DNA of 64,000 bases from contig JBBCGS010000005.1 of assembly GCA_037200125.1 (NCBI GenBank), positions 434,001-498,000 of the forward strand, in the 5' to 3' direction. This document shows positions 28,274 through 36,539 of this stretch, in pieces; position 1 is the first letter of the stretch, and the number at the start of each line of letters is the position of its first letter. This stretch comes from JADGHX01 sp037200125. GTDB taxonomy: Bacteria > Pseudomonadota > Gammaproteobacteria > Steroidobacterales > Steroidobacteraceae. The position numbers and the translations under genes are program-made. The notes beneath the pieces are model-generated. The model was not told the DNA's origin. It saw only the letters and a list, made by a program, of their open reading frames with translations, and did not search any database.

Positions 28274-29231
28274 TCACGCCTTCGCACTCGAGCTCAGCGC
28301 AAACTCGACCCCGGACGCAGCGCTCGCCGGCACGCGGGCTTCATCCGCAAACTCGCGCCATCGCGCGACCGCTGCGACGACTTCGTCGATCACTGCCAAT
28401 GCTTCGCGCCGATCCAGCGTTTCAGATTCGGCGAGCTGCAAAAGGTGCGGCCTGCCCGCGAGCGTCCGTTCGCCGGCGATCGACATTCCACGCTCCGGAA
28501 GCCGGCGCACTCCAGTGAACGTGACATCGTATGCGGGACCGAGCTTCCACTCCGTGGCGAGTTTCGAGGAGCTGACTAGGCGCCATGTCCACACCGGCAG
28601 CGCGCGCCATCCGCGCATAAGCTTCTTCAAGAACTCCTGCCGTGCCTTCATGCGTCGTATCGAGCTTCACAAGCCAGGCTTCATGGCTCGCCGGCAGCAA
28701 ACCCGCTCCAGAGAGAATGTCGCCTGACCGGCCGAGCGGCAGGCCGATCAGCGCTTTCGGATGCTTGCCACCCACCGATGAGCCGACCTCCGCGAGTACC
28801 TCGAGATCGATCGGCCCAGCGCGTTCCATTTCCAGCGCCGCCTCGTGCAGCGCTTCGAGCGACACACTCCCCGGAACGGACGTGGCATCCAACTCCGGCT
28901 CGTACGCCAACGCGCCCATGCCGCGATGCCCTACGTACGAGAGCATCATTAGCGGTGTCACATCGTGAGGTGGAGTGCCCCGCTTGCGAAACCACTCGAG
29001 CATCAACCGCTCGCCCCACGCGTCCGGCAACGAATCTTCGAACAACCCTGGCAGACGCATGGTTGCCGAAGTTTCGCGGGCCAGGACTCCGCGCCCGAGC
29101 GGTAGGCGCAACGGCGACAGCTCGTGTCCACTCGACGTGAACGCCGCGTCATACTCGAAAAAGATTCCGCCGCGTGCCTCGGCGAGCGTACCGACCTTCT
29201 GTCCCAGGTAGTGAACGGCGATGCGGCTCAT
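28274..29231 (-). pseudogene. hipA: hipA-like kinase toxin gene with internal deletion and frameshift
   Basis: The N-terminal subdomain and first kinase half are intact from ATG 29231 (HYLGQKVGTLAEARGGIFFE; FEDSLPDAWGERLMLEW; nucleotide loop near SSVGGKHPKALI; EEAYARMARAAGVDM). Near residue 225 (about 28556) the family sequence stops. The C-terminal part (WKLGPAYDVTFTG, then IDEVVAAVARW) resumes at once in another frame. About a hundred residues normally lying between are missing, including the HipA catalytic segment with the active-site Asp and the NRDDHSKN-type motif. The product cannot be an active Ser/Thr kinase. It overlaps hipB by 4 bases. Confidence 0.85.
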
Positions 29232-29554
29232 CGGGAGATCGTTCGTCGCTGACGGCGGCCGCGCTTTCGCTCAGGAGGAGCGATCTGGTCCAGCGTCAGC
29301 CCGCTGAGATCTTCCCGACGGCCCACTTGATCCAGTTCATCGGCGAGATCGACGACTTCCAGGACCTTCAGCAGGCGAAGGAGCGAAATCCGACCGGACC
29401 GCTCGAACAGAACGTAGGTGGCCGGTTTCATTCCGGCACGTCGCGCAAACTCCGCCTGGGTCCAGCCTCGACGCAACCGTCGCGCGCGCACACGCTGAGC
29501 CAGTTCCCGGGCAATTTCGGTCGCGCTCTTAATCGCTAACATAGTAGCGATCAT
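29228..29554 (-). CDS. hipB: HipB-like XRE-family antitoxin/repressor
   Basis: 108 residues with an XRE helix-turn-helix (RGWTQAEFARRAGMKPATYV, then LLRLLKVLEVVDLADEL). In type II hipBA systems this protein neutralises HipA and represses its own promoter. It comes first in the operon, its TGA overlapping the hipA ATG. Two identical-arm palindromes surround its start, the expected arrangement for autoregulation. ATG 29554 is the longer start; ATG 29542 is also possible, and neither has a good Shine-Dalgarno site. With hipA broken, hipB is probably an orphan repressor. Confidence 0.85.
   Translation of the reverse strand: MIATMLAIKSATEIARELAQRVRARRLRRGWTQAEFARRAGMKPATYVLFERSGRISLLRLLKVLEVVDLADELDQVGRREDLSGLTLDQIAPPERKRGRRQRRTISR
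29532..29551. promoter_or_regulatory. putative HipB operator O1
   Basis: Perfect palindrome ATCGCTA-N6-TAGCGAT overlapping codons 1-8 of hipB. The same arms and spacer length recur at 29573-29592, with centres 41 bases apart (about four helical turns). Confidence 0.7.
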
Positions 29555-29572
29555 AGATCGAAAGAGCCGTTT

Positions 29573-29592
29573 ATCGCTATTATTTTAGCGAT
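29573..29592. promoter_or_regulatory. putative HipB operator O2
   Basis: Second perfect copy of ATCGCTA-N6-TAGCGAT, in the AT-rich leader upstream of hipB. It likely overlaps the hipB promoter and would let two HipB dimers bind the same DNA face. Confidence 0.7.
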
Positions 29593-29621
29593 TAAAAGTG
29601 ACCTTTAAAGGCCTCCCACCG

Positions 29622-29667
29622 AAAAAGGGCGCGCCCCCACCCTGACCTACGCACAGGAGGCGCGCCC
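29622..29667 (-). terminator. rho-independent terminator of the AAA ATPase operon
   Basis: Inverted repeat of 12 bp with one mismatch (GGGCGCGCCCCC / GGAGGCGCGCCC) and a 17-nt loop. Read on the minus strand it is followed by TTTTTC. It lies 22 bases past the last AAA gene. Stem and part of the loop (CCTGAC) resemble the hairpin at 28231. Confidence 0.75.
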
Positions 29668-29689
29668 GACAAGACTCCTCAGTATCCCG

Positions 29690-31291
29690 TTACCAGTCCG
29701 GCGAGATCCCGCACACGCTGATCTGCGCCATGCCGCCGGCGCCCATGCCGTACTTGCTCTTCTTGCGGTCCTCGCCGACACGCAGCGAATCGTCGCCGAG
29801 GCTCGAGGCCATGCGACTGCGGCTCGCCATGATGTTGTCGACGGAGGCCTTCACGTACTCCGTGGCGTTGCGCAGCTTGCGTTTGTTCACCTTGTCGGAT
29901 GCGTACAACGCCTTCGCATCGGTCGCGATACGGCGTAGGTCTGCGGGCGTGAAGCCTTCCGTCGCTTTCGCAAGTCCCGCGTACTCGATCGCTTCGTGCC
30001 CCGGCAGTTCCGTACCCATCCAGCGCTGCAGGATGCGGCCCCGGATCTCTTCCGTCGGCAGCTTCGTCTCGAGCCACAGCTCGACTCGACCCGAGCGCAG
30101 CAACGCCTCCGGCATCTTGCGCACGTCCATCGCCGTCATCATCACGCACACGTTACTCGACGTCTCGCTTTCGAGACCATCCAGCAACGTCAGCAGGTAG
30201 CGCGCCAGACCCGAGATGTGCTCGATCTTGAACAGCACGTCCGCGTCGTCGATGAACAGCACCGAGGGTGAGTTCTCTTTCGCTTCCCGAACGATTTTCT
30301 CCAGCTTCCCGAAGAATGCGCTGGGCGGCTCACTGACCAACGCGCCGTCGACGAGGAAGAACTTGCCCTTCATGCGGTGGGCGAGCGCGCGACCGATGCT
30401 GGTCTTGCCGGTGCCCGGCGGGCCATACAGCAGCACGCCGCGCTTCGGCTTCAAATTCAGCTTCTGGGCGAGCACCCGGTTCTCGAGCGGCAGCACGATG
30501 TGGCTCTCGAGCTTGCGGCCGATCTCCTCGGCACCCGGCAGCGAATCGAACGTCAGCGGCTCGACCTCTTCGGTGCGCGTGTTGGCGGTGACGATGCCGT
30601 GGCGCTGCAGGCAGTCGATGAACATCTCCGCGGTCGGCGCCTTTTCCTGCGCCATGAGGCCACAAGCCATCTTCAGCTGGTGGCCCGAGAGCATGGAAGC
30701 GAAGCGATAAACGAGCTTGAAGTCGATGCCAGCGGCTTTCTCCTTGCCCATGATCGACTCGGCGAAGGCAATGTAGTCCTCCGGCTTGAACCCGGGAATG
30801 GTTACCCAGGCCGTATCGGACCCGTAGCTCTGTGCCGGAAGCGGGCTCGCATAGCCGGCGACGATCAGGCGCTTGCCCGTGCGCAGAACGGTGTCGTAGA
30901 TGTGCCGGCGAGCGATGAGAGAGTAATAACTGCCGCGCTTGCCCGTGGCCACGCCGACGCCGAAGTCCAGGAGAACCGTATCCGAGCGTTCGAGCGCGCG
31001 CAGAATGAGCGCGCTGCTCGCAACGTCGGAGACGCCTCCGACGCGGGCCACGGTGGCCGGCGTCGCGTCCTCCGGTTCGAGCAGGGTGCCCGAATATTTC
31101 CGGGCGAGCGCTTTGAGGATGGTCGTACGACCGGAGCCGCCCTGCCCCATCACGATGACGATCGGCGAGACTTCGAGCAGTTTCTCGGCTTTTTCGTATG
31201 CGACGAGCTGGGCGGGCGACAGGCGGATGCCGGTATCCGGGCCGGGCACAGCCCTGGGCCCGGAAGATGCAATATCGATTCTGGCGTTCAT
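29690..31291 (-). CDS. tandem double-AAA ATPase A
   Basis: 533 residues. The first ATPase module has a P-loop at 49-57, GQGGSGRTT, with Arg replacing the essential Lys, and a weak Walker B (TVLLDFGV, no Glu). The second is a classical AAA domain: Walker A GPPGTGKTS (290-298), Walker B VLFIDDAD (344-351, Asp for the usual catalytic Glu), sensor 1 MMTAMD, arginines in LLRSGRVEL (about 397-405). The C-terminus carries a glycine-rich tail (GMGAGGMAQISVCGIS, then PDW) shared only with ATPase C. Such proteins normally form hexamers that remodel proteins; no substrate is evident. Fourth and last gene of the array, 56 bases after B. Confidence 0.85.
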   Translation of the reverse strand: MNARIDIASSGPRAVPGPDTGIRLSPAQLVAYEKAEKLLEVSPIVIVMGQGGSGRTTILKALARKYSGTLLEPEDATPATVARVGGVSDVASSALILRALERSDTVLLDFGVGVATGKRGSYYSLIARRHIYDTVLRTGKRLIVAGYASPLPAQSYGSDTAWVTIPGFKPEDYIAFAESIMGKEKAAGIDFKLVYRFASMLSGHQLKMACGLMAQEKAPTAEMFIDCLQRHGIVTANTRTEEVEPLTFDSLPGAEEIGRKLESHIVLPLENRVLAQKLNLKPKRGVLLYGPPGTGKTSIGRALAHRMKGKFFLVDGALVSEPPSAFFGKLEKIVREAKENSPSVLFIDDADVLFKIEHISGLARYLLTLLDGLESETSSNVCVMMTAMDVRKMPEALLRSGRVELWLETKLPTEEIRGRILQRWMGTELPGHEAIEYAGLAKATEGFTPADLRRIATDAKALYASDKVNKRKLRNATEYVKASVDNIMASRSRMASSLGDDSLRVGEDRKKSKYGMGAGGMAQISVCGISPDW

Positions 31292-31347
31292 GATTGAAAA
31301 AGTTTTCCGTTGAGTGATTGGAGCGGATGGATGTCTCGCGCGCCGCC

Positions 31348-32913
31348 TCAGACGCCGACGGTCCGGTTGCCCAACCGCAGGGTCAGGTCGTTCAGCACCG
31401 TGGCCATGGTGTTACGGTCGGCGATGGTGTCGTTCGCGGCGCGGGTGAGGTAGTCCGACGCGTTGGACACCGGCTGCTTCGCCACGATGTCGGCGGCGTA
31501 CAGCGTCTTGGCGTCGCCCGCGATCCGGCGCAGGTCCGCCGGCGTGAACCCGTTCGTCATCTTCGCGAGCGCGGCGTAGTCGATCGCCTCGTGGCCCGGG
31601 ATCTCGGTGCCCATCCAGCGCTTCAGGATACGACCGCGCGTTTCCTCGTTCGGCGGCTTCGTCTCGAGCCACAATTCCACACGACCCGAGCGCAGCAGCG
31701 CCTCCGGGATCTTCTTCGCGTCCATTGCGGTCATCATCACGCAGACGTTGCTGGCCGTCTCGCTTTCGAGGCCATCCAGCAGCGACAACAGGTAACGCAC
31801 GAGGCCCGCGATGTGCTCGATCTTGAACAGCACGTCCGCGTCGTCGATGAACAGCACGCACGGCGAGTTGCGCTTGGCTTCCTGCACGACGGCCTGAACC
31901 TTCTTGAAAAAGGCGCCCGGCGGCTCGGTGATGAAGGTGCCGTCGATGAGAAAGAATTTTCCCTTCATGCGATGCGCGAGCGCGCGACCGATGCTCGTCT
32001 TGCCGGTGCCCGGCGGCCCGAACAAGAGCACGCCGCGCTTGGGCTTGAGACCCAGTTCCTGCGCCAGCTTGCGATTCTCGAACGGCAGCACGATGTTGGT
32101 CTCGAGCGCCTCGACGATCTCTTCCGCGCCCGGCAACGATTCGAAACTCAGCGCTTCGACCTCATCGACACGCGTGTTGCTGGAGATGACGTAGTTCTCC
32201 AGGCGATCGATGAAGTCGTCCGCCGTCGGCGCCTTCTCTTTCGCGAGCAGCCCGCACGCAAGGCGGAATTGGTGGCCATGCAACATCGAGGCGTAGCGAA
32301 ACACGATCTTGAAGTCGATGCCCGCCGCGCGCTCGGCGCCGAGCATGCTCGCGGCAAGCGCGGCGTAGTCCTTGTAGTCGAAGGAGCCCGCCGTCACGAC
32401 GGCGGCCTGATCTCCGAAAACGTCATTGGGCGACTCCCACGACTCCGGGGGCAGCCCGACGAGGACGAGATTCTTGCGCATACGCATCGCTGCGGCGCGC
32501 AGGCGACGCGCGACCAGCAGCGTGAAGAAATGGCGGCGCTCGCCGGTCAACCGGCTCACGTCGATGAGCGAGGCGTAGTTGTCGATGACGACGAGGTCGA
32601 CGTAGTCGAACGCATTCATGATCAGCGATTCGACGGCCTCCTCCCATTTTGAATGGGGATGCGGCTTTATCGCCTCGTAGAGCTCTCCCGCTTCGATCAT
32701 CCGGCCGCCGCGCGCGTTGACCAGCAACTGCGCGATGGTGGTTCGGCCGAAGCCGGACGGCCCGATGAGGGCCACGACGGGGGATACGGTGAGCGCTTCC
32801 TCGAGTCTTTCGTACAGGGCGTGCTGCGTGGGGGTCAGCACGATTTTCGGTGCTGTCACGGGTCGCGCGCCTGATTTCGCGGCGACCCGGAGGGTTTCGG
32901 CATTGGCGTTCAT
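31348..32913 (-). CDS. tandem double-AAA ATPase B
   Basis: 521 residues from ATG 32913, with AAGG 6 nt upstream; the open frame extends to 33135 but overlaps gene C. The first P-loop is GPSGFGRTT (Lys to Arg) with DN after the Walker B strand (LVVIDNYASL). The second module has GPPGTGKTS, VLFIDDAD and LLRSGRVEL. Sequence ends RLGNRTVGV, the short tail it shares with D and not with A or C. The N-terminal start MNANAETLRVAAKSGARP also pairs it with D. Third gene of the operon. Confidence 0.85.
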   Translation of the reverse strand: MNANAETLRVAAKSGARPVTAPKIVLTPTQHALYERLEEALTVSPVVALIGPSGFGRTTIAQLLVNARGGRMIEAGELYEAIKPHPHSKWEEAVESLIMNAFDYVDLVVIDNYASLIDVSRLTGERRHFFTLLVARRLRAAAMRMRKNLVLVGLPPESWESPNDVFGDQAAVVTAGSFDYKDYAALAASMLGAERAAGIDFKIVFRYASMLHGHQFRLACGLLAKEKAPTADDFIDRLENYVISSNTRVDEVEALSFESLPGAEEIVEALETNIVLPFENRKLAQELGLKPKRGVLLFGPPGTGKTSIGRALAHRMKGKFFLIDGTFITEPPGAFFKKVQAVVQEAKRNSPCVLFIDDADVLFKIEHIAGLVRYLLSLLDGLESETASNVCVMMTAMDAKKIPEALLRSGRVELWLETKPPNEETRGRILKRWMGTEIPGHEAIDYAALAKMTNGFTPADLRRIAGDAKTLYAADIVAKQPVSNASDYLTRAANDTIADRNTMATVLNDLTLRLGNRTVGV

Positions 32914-32974
32914 GAGATACCTTGATTTCGCTGTTCTGGTGTCGCAACAGCTTGCATGCAGTGGGTGGATCCGC

Positions 32975-33022
32975 GGGTGAGCCCCCGACGGCGGGGGCTC
33001 ACCCTGGAGGATCGAAATCCTC
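32975..33022. repeat. two hairpins in the C-B intergenic gap
   Basis: A 13-bp perfect stem (GGGTGAGCCCCCG at 32975-32987 with its complement ending at 33004) and a smaller GAGGAT-CGAA-ATCCTC hairpin (33007-33022) fill most of the 115-base gap between genes C and B. No T-tract follows on the minus strand, so RNA processing or partial attenuation within the operon is more likely than full termination. Confidence 0.55.
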
Positions 33023-33028
33023 GGGGAG

Positions 33029-34645
33029 TTACCAGTCTTTCGAGATGCCGCAGACGCTGATCTGCGCCATGCCACCGGCACCCATGCCGTACTTGCTCTT
33101 CTTGCGGTCCTCGCCCACGCGCAGCGACTCGTCACCGAGGCTCGAAGCCATGCGGCTGCGGCTCGCCATGATGTTGTCGACCGCGCGCTTGACGTAGTCG
33201 GTGCCCTGGCGAGTGGTCCGTTTGTTCACCTTGTCCGAGGCATACAACGCCTTGGCATCGGTCGCGATACGGCGCAGATCCGCGGGCGTGAAGCCTTCCG
33301 TCGCCTTCGCAAGTCCGGCGTAGTCGATCGCTTCGTACCCCGGCAGATCCGTTCCCATCCAGCGCTGCAGGATGCGGCTGCGGATCTCTTCCGTCGGCAG
33401 CTTCGTCTCGAGCCACAGCTCGACTCGACCCGAGCGCAGCAACGCCTCCGGCATCTTGCGCACGTCCATCGCCGTCATCATCACGCACACGTTGCTCGCG
33501 GTCTCACTTTCGAGACCATCGAGCAGCGTCAACAGATAGCGGGCCAGACCCGCGATGTGCTCGATCTTGAACAGCACGTCCGCATCGTCGATGAACAGCA
33601 CCGACGGTGAGTTCTCCTTTGCTTCCTGCACCACCTTCTCGAACTTCGGGAAGAAGCTGACCGGCGGCTCCGTCACGAACGAACCGTCGATGAGGAAGAA
33701 CTTGCCCTTCATGCGGTGGGCGAGCGCGCGACCGATGCTGGTCTTGCCGGTGCCCGGCGGGCCGTACAGCAGCACGCCGCGTTTCGGCTTCAGGTTCAGC
33801 TTCTGGGCGAGCACCCGATTCTCGAGCGGCAGCACGATGTGCGTCTCGAGCTTGCGGCCGATCTCCTCGGCACCCGGCAGGGAATCGAACGCCAGCGGCT
33901 CGACCTCTTCGGTGCGGGTGTTCGCCGTGACGATGCCATGGCGCTGCAGGCAGTCGATGAACATCTCGGCGGTCGGCGCTTTCTCCTTCGCCATCAGGCC
34001 GCAGGCCATCTTCAACTGGTGGCCCGTCAGCATCGAGGCGAAGCGATAGACGAGCTTGAAGTCGATGCCCGCCGCCTTCTCCTTGCCGAGGATCGCCTCG
34101 GCAAAGGCGACATAGTCCACCGGCGTGAACCCGGTCATCGCCGCGATGGAAGCTTCGTTGCCGTAAATCGCGGAGGCGGGAACGTGCTGCGACGGCGGCG
34201 GCCCGCCGACGAGCAGGCGCTTGCCCGCATCGACGACCGTCTTGTAAATGGCGCTGCGGACGACGAGCTTGAAGTAATCACCGCGCGTGCCGGTTCCGAA
34301 CTCGAGAGCGGTGACGTTGTCGATGACCAGCAGGTCCGTGCGCTCGAGCAGGCGCAGGATGAGCGCGCCGATCGCCGCTTCCGACACGCGCGCGTCGCGC
34401 GCCGCCGTGACGGGGATCAGCTCATCCGCGGAAACGAACTTGGCGCCGTGCTTCTTCGCGAGCGCTTCCAGGACGGTGGTGCGCCCGAACCCATTCGGGC
34501 CGGCGAGCGCCACGATGGACGAGACGGACAGCAGCTTGTCGGCCGCGTCGAAGGCAACCTGCTGCGCCGGAGTCAGAGCGAAGTCCGGCGCCGTCGTCGC
34601 GAGGGGTTTCGGTTTGGAAGGAGCAATGTCGATTCTGGCATTCAT
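33029..34645 (-). CDS. tandem double-AAA ATPase C
   Basis: 538 residues from ATG 34645; the start motif MNARIDIAPSKP matches gene A (MNARIDIASSGP), and both have ACGGAAA in the leader. First module GPNGFGRTT (Lys to Arg) and LLVIDNVTAL. Second module GPPGTGKTS, VLFIDDAD, LLRSGRVEL. From about residue 185 onward it is almost identical to A, including the tail GMGAGGMAQISVCGIS then KDW, while residues about 10-180 are clearly diverged. This mosaic suggests gene conversion of the C-terminal half or selection for different N-terminal modules. Second gene of the operon. Confidence 0.85.
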   Translation of the reverse strand: MNARIDIAPSKPKPLATTAPDFALTPAQQVAFDAADKLLSVSSIVALAGPNGFGRTTVLEALAKKHGAKFVSADELIPVTAARDARVSEAAIGALILRLLERTDLLVIDNVTALEFGTGTRGDYFKLVVRSAIYKTVVDAGKRLLVGGPPPSQHVPASAIYGNEASIAAMTGFTPVDYVAFAEAILGKEKAAGIDFKLVYRFASMLTGHQLKMACGLMAKEKAPTAEMFIDCLQRHGIVTANTRTEEVEPLAFDSLPGAEEIGRKLETHIVLPLENRVLAQKLNLKPKRGVLLYGPPGTGKTSIGRALAHRMKGKFFLIDGSFVTEPPVSFFPKFEKVVQEAKENSPSVLFIDDADVLFKIEHIAGLARYLLTLLDGLESETASNVCVMMTAMDVRKMPEALLRSGRVELWLETKLPTEEIRSRILQRWMGTDLPGYEAIDYAGLAKATEGFTPADLRRIATDAKALYASDKVNKRTTRQGTDYVKRAVDNIMASRSRMASSLGDESLRVGEDRKKSKYGMGAGGMAQISVCGISKDW

Positions 34646-34697
34646 GATGAAAATGTTTCCGTTGAATAGTGGGAGCGAGTGTTCGTTGCGCGCAAGC

Positions 34698-36266
34698 TCA
34701 GACGCCGACGGTCCGGTTGCCAAGGCGCAGGGACATGTCGTTCAGCACGGCGGCCATGTTGTTGCGGTCGGCGATCACATCCGCGGCGGCGCGGTTGAGG
34801 TATTCCGACGCGTTGGTCACCGGCTGCTTCGCCACGATGTCGGCCGCGTACAGGGTCTTGGCATCGCTCGCGATCCGGCGCAGGTCCGCCGGCGTGAAGC
34901 CGTTCGTCCGCTTCGCCAGGGCGGCGTAGTCGATCGCTTCGTAGCCCGGGATCTCGGTGCCCATCCAGCGCTTGAGGATGCGGCCACGCGTTTCCTCGCC
35001 CGGCGGCTTGGTCTCGAGCCACAGCTCCACACGACCCGAGCGCAACAGCGCTTCCGGGATCTTCTTCACGTCCATCGCGGTCATCATCACGCAGACGTTG
35101 TTGGCGGTCTCGCTCTCGAGGCCATCCAGCAACGACAGCAGGTAACGCACGAGGCCCGCGATGTGCTCGATCCTGAACAGCACGTCCGCGTCGTCGATGA
35201 ACAGCACCGACGGTGAATTTTCCTTCGCCTCGGCAACGACGCTCTGGATCTTGCTGAAAAACTGATGCGGCGGCTCGCTGATGAACGAACCGTCGATGAG
35301 GAAGAACTTGCCCTTCATGCGATGGGCCAGCGCGCGACCGATGCTGGTCTTGCCGGTGCCCGGAGGCCCGAACAGCAGCACGCCGCGCTTCGGCTTGAGG
35401 CCGAGCTCCTGCGCGAGCTTGCGGTTCTCGAACGGCAGCACGATGTTGGTCTCGAGCGCATCCACGATCTCTTCGGCGCCCGGCAGTGAATCGAAGCTCA
35501 GTGCCTCGACCTCCGCGATGCGCGTGTTGCTCGAGAGCACGTACGCTTCGAGATACTCGATGAACTTCTCGGCGGTAAGCGTCTTCTCATGCGCCAGCAG
35601 CTGGCACACGAGGCGCTGCTGATAACCGTTGAGCATCGACGCGTAGCGGTACACGAGCTTGAAGTCCACGCCGGCGACGCGGTCCGCGCCCAGCAGGTTC
35701 GCGGCAAACGCCGCGTAGTCCTTCAGGCCGAATGGTTTCACGGTGACGATGGCGGCTTCGTCGCTGAAGAAGTCCGTCGCGGACTGCCAGGCGTGCGGCG
35801 CCGGGCCCACCAGCACGAGGTTCTTGCCCAGTTCCACGGTGGCGGCGAACAGGCGCCGGGCAACGGTGTTGGCGAAGAACCGGGGGCGGACTCCCGAGCG
35901 AAACGACACGTTCATGAGCGACGTGTAGTCATCGACGATGACGAGATCGGCGTATTCGAACGCTTCCATGACCAGCGCTTCGACAGCCTCTTCCCATTTG
36001 TCGCCATCGACTTTCTCGACGGCTTCGTACACGTCGCGCATGTCGATGAAACGGCCGCCGTTCTCGGCAACCAGCGACTGGACGATGGTGGTGCGGCCGC
36101 AACCAGCGGGGCCCACGAGGCCGATGATCGGAGAGACGGTGAGCGCTTCCTGCAGTCTTTCGTACACGGCCTGCTGGCTCGGCGTCAGCAGGATCTTGGG
36201 GGCGGGGGCGGTGGGACGCGCGCTCGATTTGGCGGCGGCCCGAATGGGTTCAACATTCGCGTTCAT
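34698..36266 (-). CDS. tandem double-AAA ATPase D
   Basis: 522 residues from ATG 36266, preceded by AAGGTATCC. First P-loop GPAGCGRTT (Lys to Arg), Walker B-like LVIVDDYTSL; second module GPPGTGKTS, VLFIDDAD, LLRSGRVEL. It ends RLGNRTVGV like B. It is the promoter-proximal gene: its ATG overlaps the stop of a small upstream ORF (ATGA), so its translation may be coupled to that ORF. The order D-C-B-A alternates two paralog types, as expected from tandem duplication of a two-gene unit. Confidence 0.85.
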   Translation of the reverse strand: MNANVEPIRAAAKSSARPTAPAPKILLTPSQQAVYERLQEALTVSPIIGLVGPAGCGRTTIVQSLVAENGGRFIDMRDVYEAVEKVDGDKWEEAVEALVMEAFEYADLVIVDDYTSLMNVSFRSGVRPRFFANTVARRLFAATVELGKNLVLVGPAPHAWQSATDFFSDEAAIVTVKPFGLKDYAAFAANLLGADRVAGVDFKLVYRYASMLNGYQQRLVCQLLAHEKTLTAEKFIEYLEAYVLSSNTRIAEVEALSFDSLPGAEEIVDALETNIVLPFENRKLAQELGLKPKRGVLLFGPPGTGKTSIGRALAHRMKGKFFLIDGSFISEPPHQFFSKIQSVVAEAKENSPSVLFIDDADVLFRIEHIAGLVRYLLSLLDGLESETANNVCVMMTAMDVKKIPEALLRSGRVELWLETKPPGEETRGRILKRWMGTEIPGYEAIDYAALAKRTNGFTPADLRRIASDAKTLYAADIVAKQPVTNASEYLNRAAADVIADRNNMAAVLNDMSLRLGNRTVGV

Positions 36267-36460
36267 TGGATACCTTGGATTGGCCGTCTCGGCGAAGAAA
36301 ACGGCTTGCGTATGAGTGATCTGCCGGTAGTGGCGTACCGGAAGGTGGCGGTGGCGTAGCCCTGGTGACTCCAGGGCCCTGTCGCCTGTGGCGGGGCGAC
36401 AGTTCGGGATGTGCTTCCTGTCATTGCAGCGTGCACATGGTATGTAGCGGGCTCTTTCAT
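36263..36460 (-). CDS. small leader ORF of the AAA operon
   Basis: 65 codons from ATG 36460, with GGTGGG about 5 nt upstream; the stop TGA overlaps the ATG of ATPase D. The peptide contains YHVHAAMTGSTSR, matched by YHVPAAMTASTSR in a second small ORF (54303-54389) that ends just before an ABC exporter gene. The rest is not conserved. It may be a leader peptide, a short functional peptide, or a frame that is open by chance inside a conserved DNA/RNA element; the sequence alone does not decide. Confidence 0.45.
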   Translation of the reverse strand: MKEPATYHVHAAMTGSTSRTVAPPQATGPWSHQGYATATFRYATTGRSLIRKPFSSPRRPIQGIQ

Positions 36461-36536
36461 GAGCACCCACCAAAGTACTGAAGTTCCGTAAAACGCCGAT
36501 CCGGCTTTCGCCGGTTATGGAACAAACGAGCCAGAT
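36411..36536 (-). promoter_or_regulatory. conserved leader element, copy 1
   Basis: Two blocks match copy 2 at 54340-54488: 29 of 32 bases at 36411-36442 and 24 of 24 at 36458-36481 (core CCACCAAAGTACTGA on the plus strand), plus GAGCCAGAT at the far end. Between them is a copy-specific stem-loop (GTTCCGTAA...TTATGGAAC enclosing CCGGC-TTTC-GCCGG). It begins right after the TBDR6 terminator and leads into the AAA operon, so it is best read as a 5' leader. It is no riboswitch class I recognise. Confidence 0.6.
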
Positions 36537-36539
36537 GTG

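Noticed and set aside
29690..29800. Tail of AAA proteins A/C as an embedded RiPP-like core peptide
   Set aside because: Gly-rich with Cys, but no leader, maturation enzyme or cleavage site nearby; kept only as a conserved tail.
36411..36536. Known riboswitch (c-di-GMP, cobalamin, SAM and similar)
   Set aside because: None of the conserved core words I know for these classes is present in either copy.
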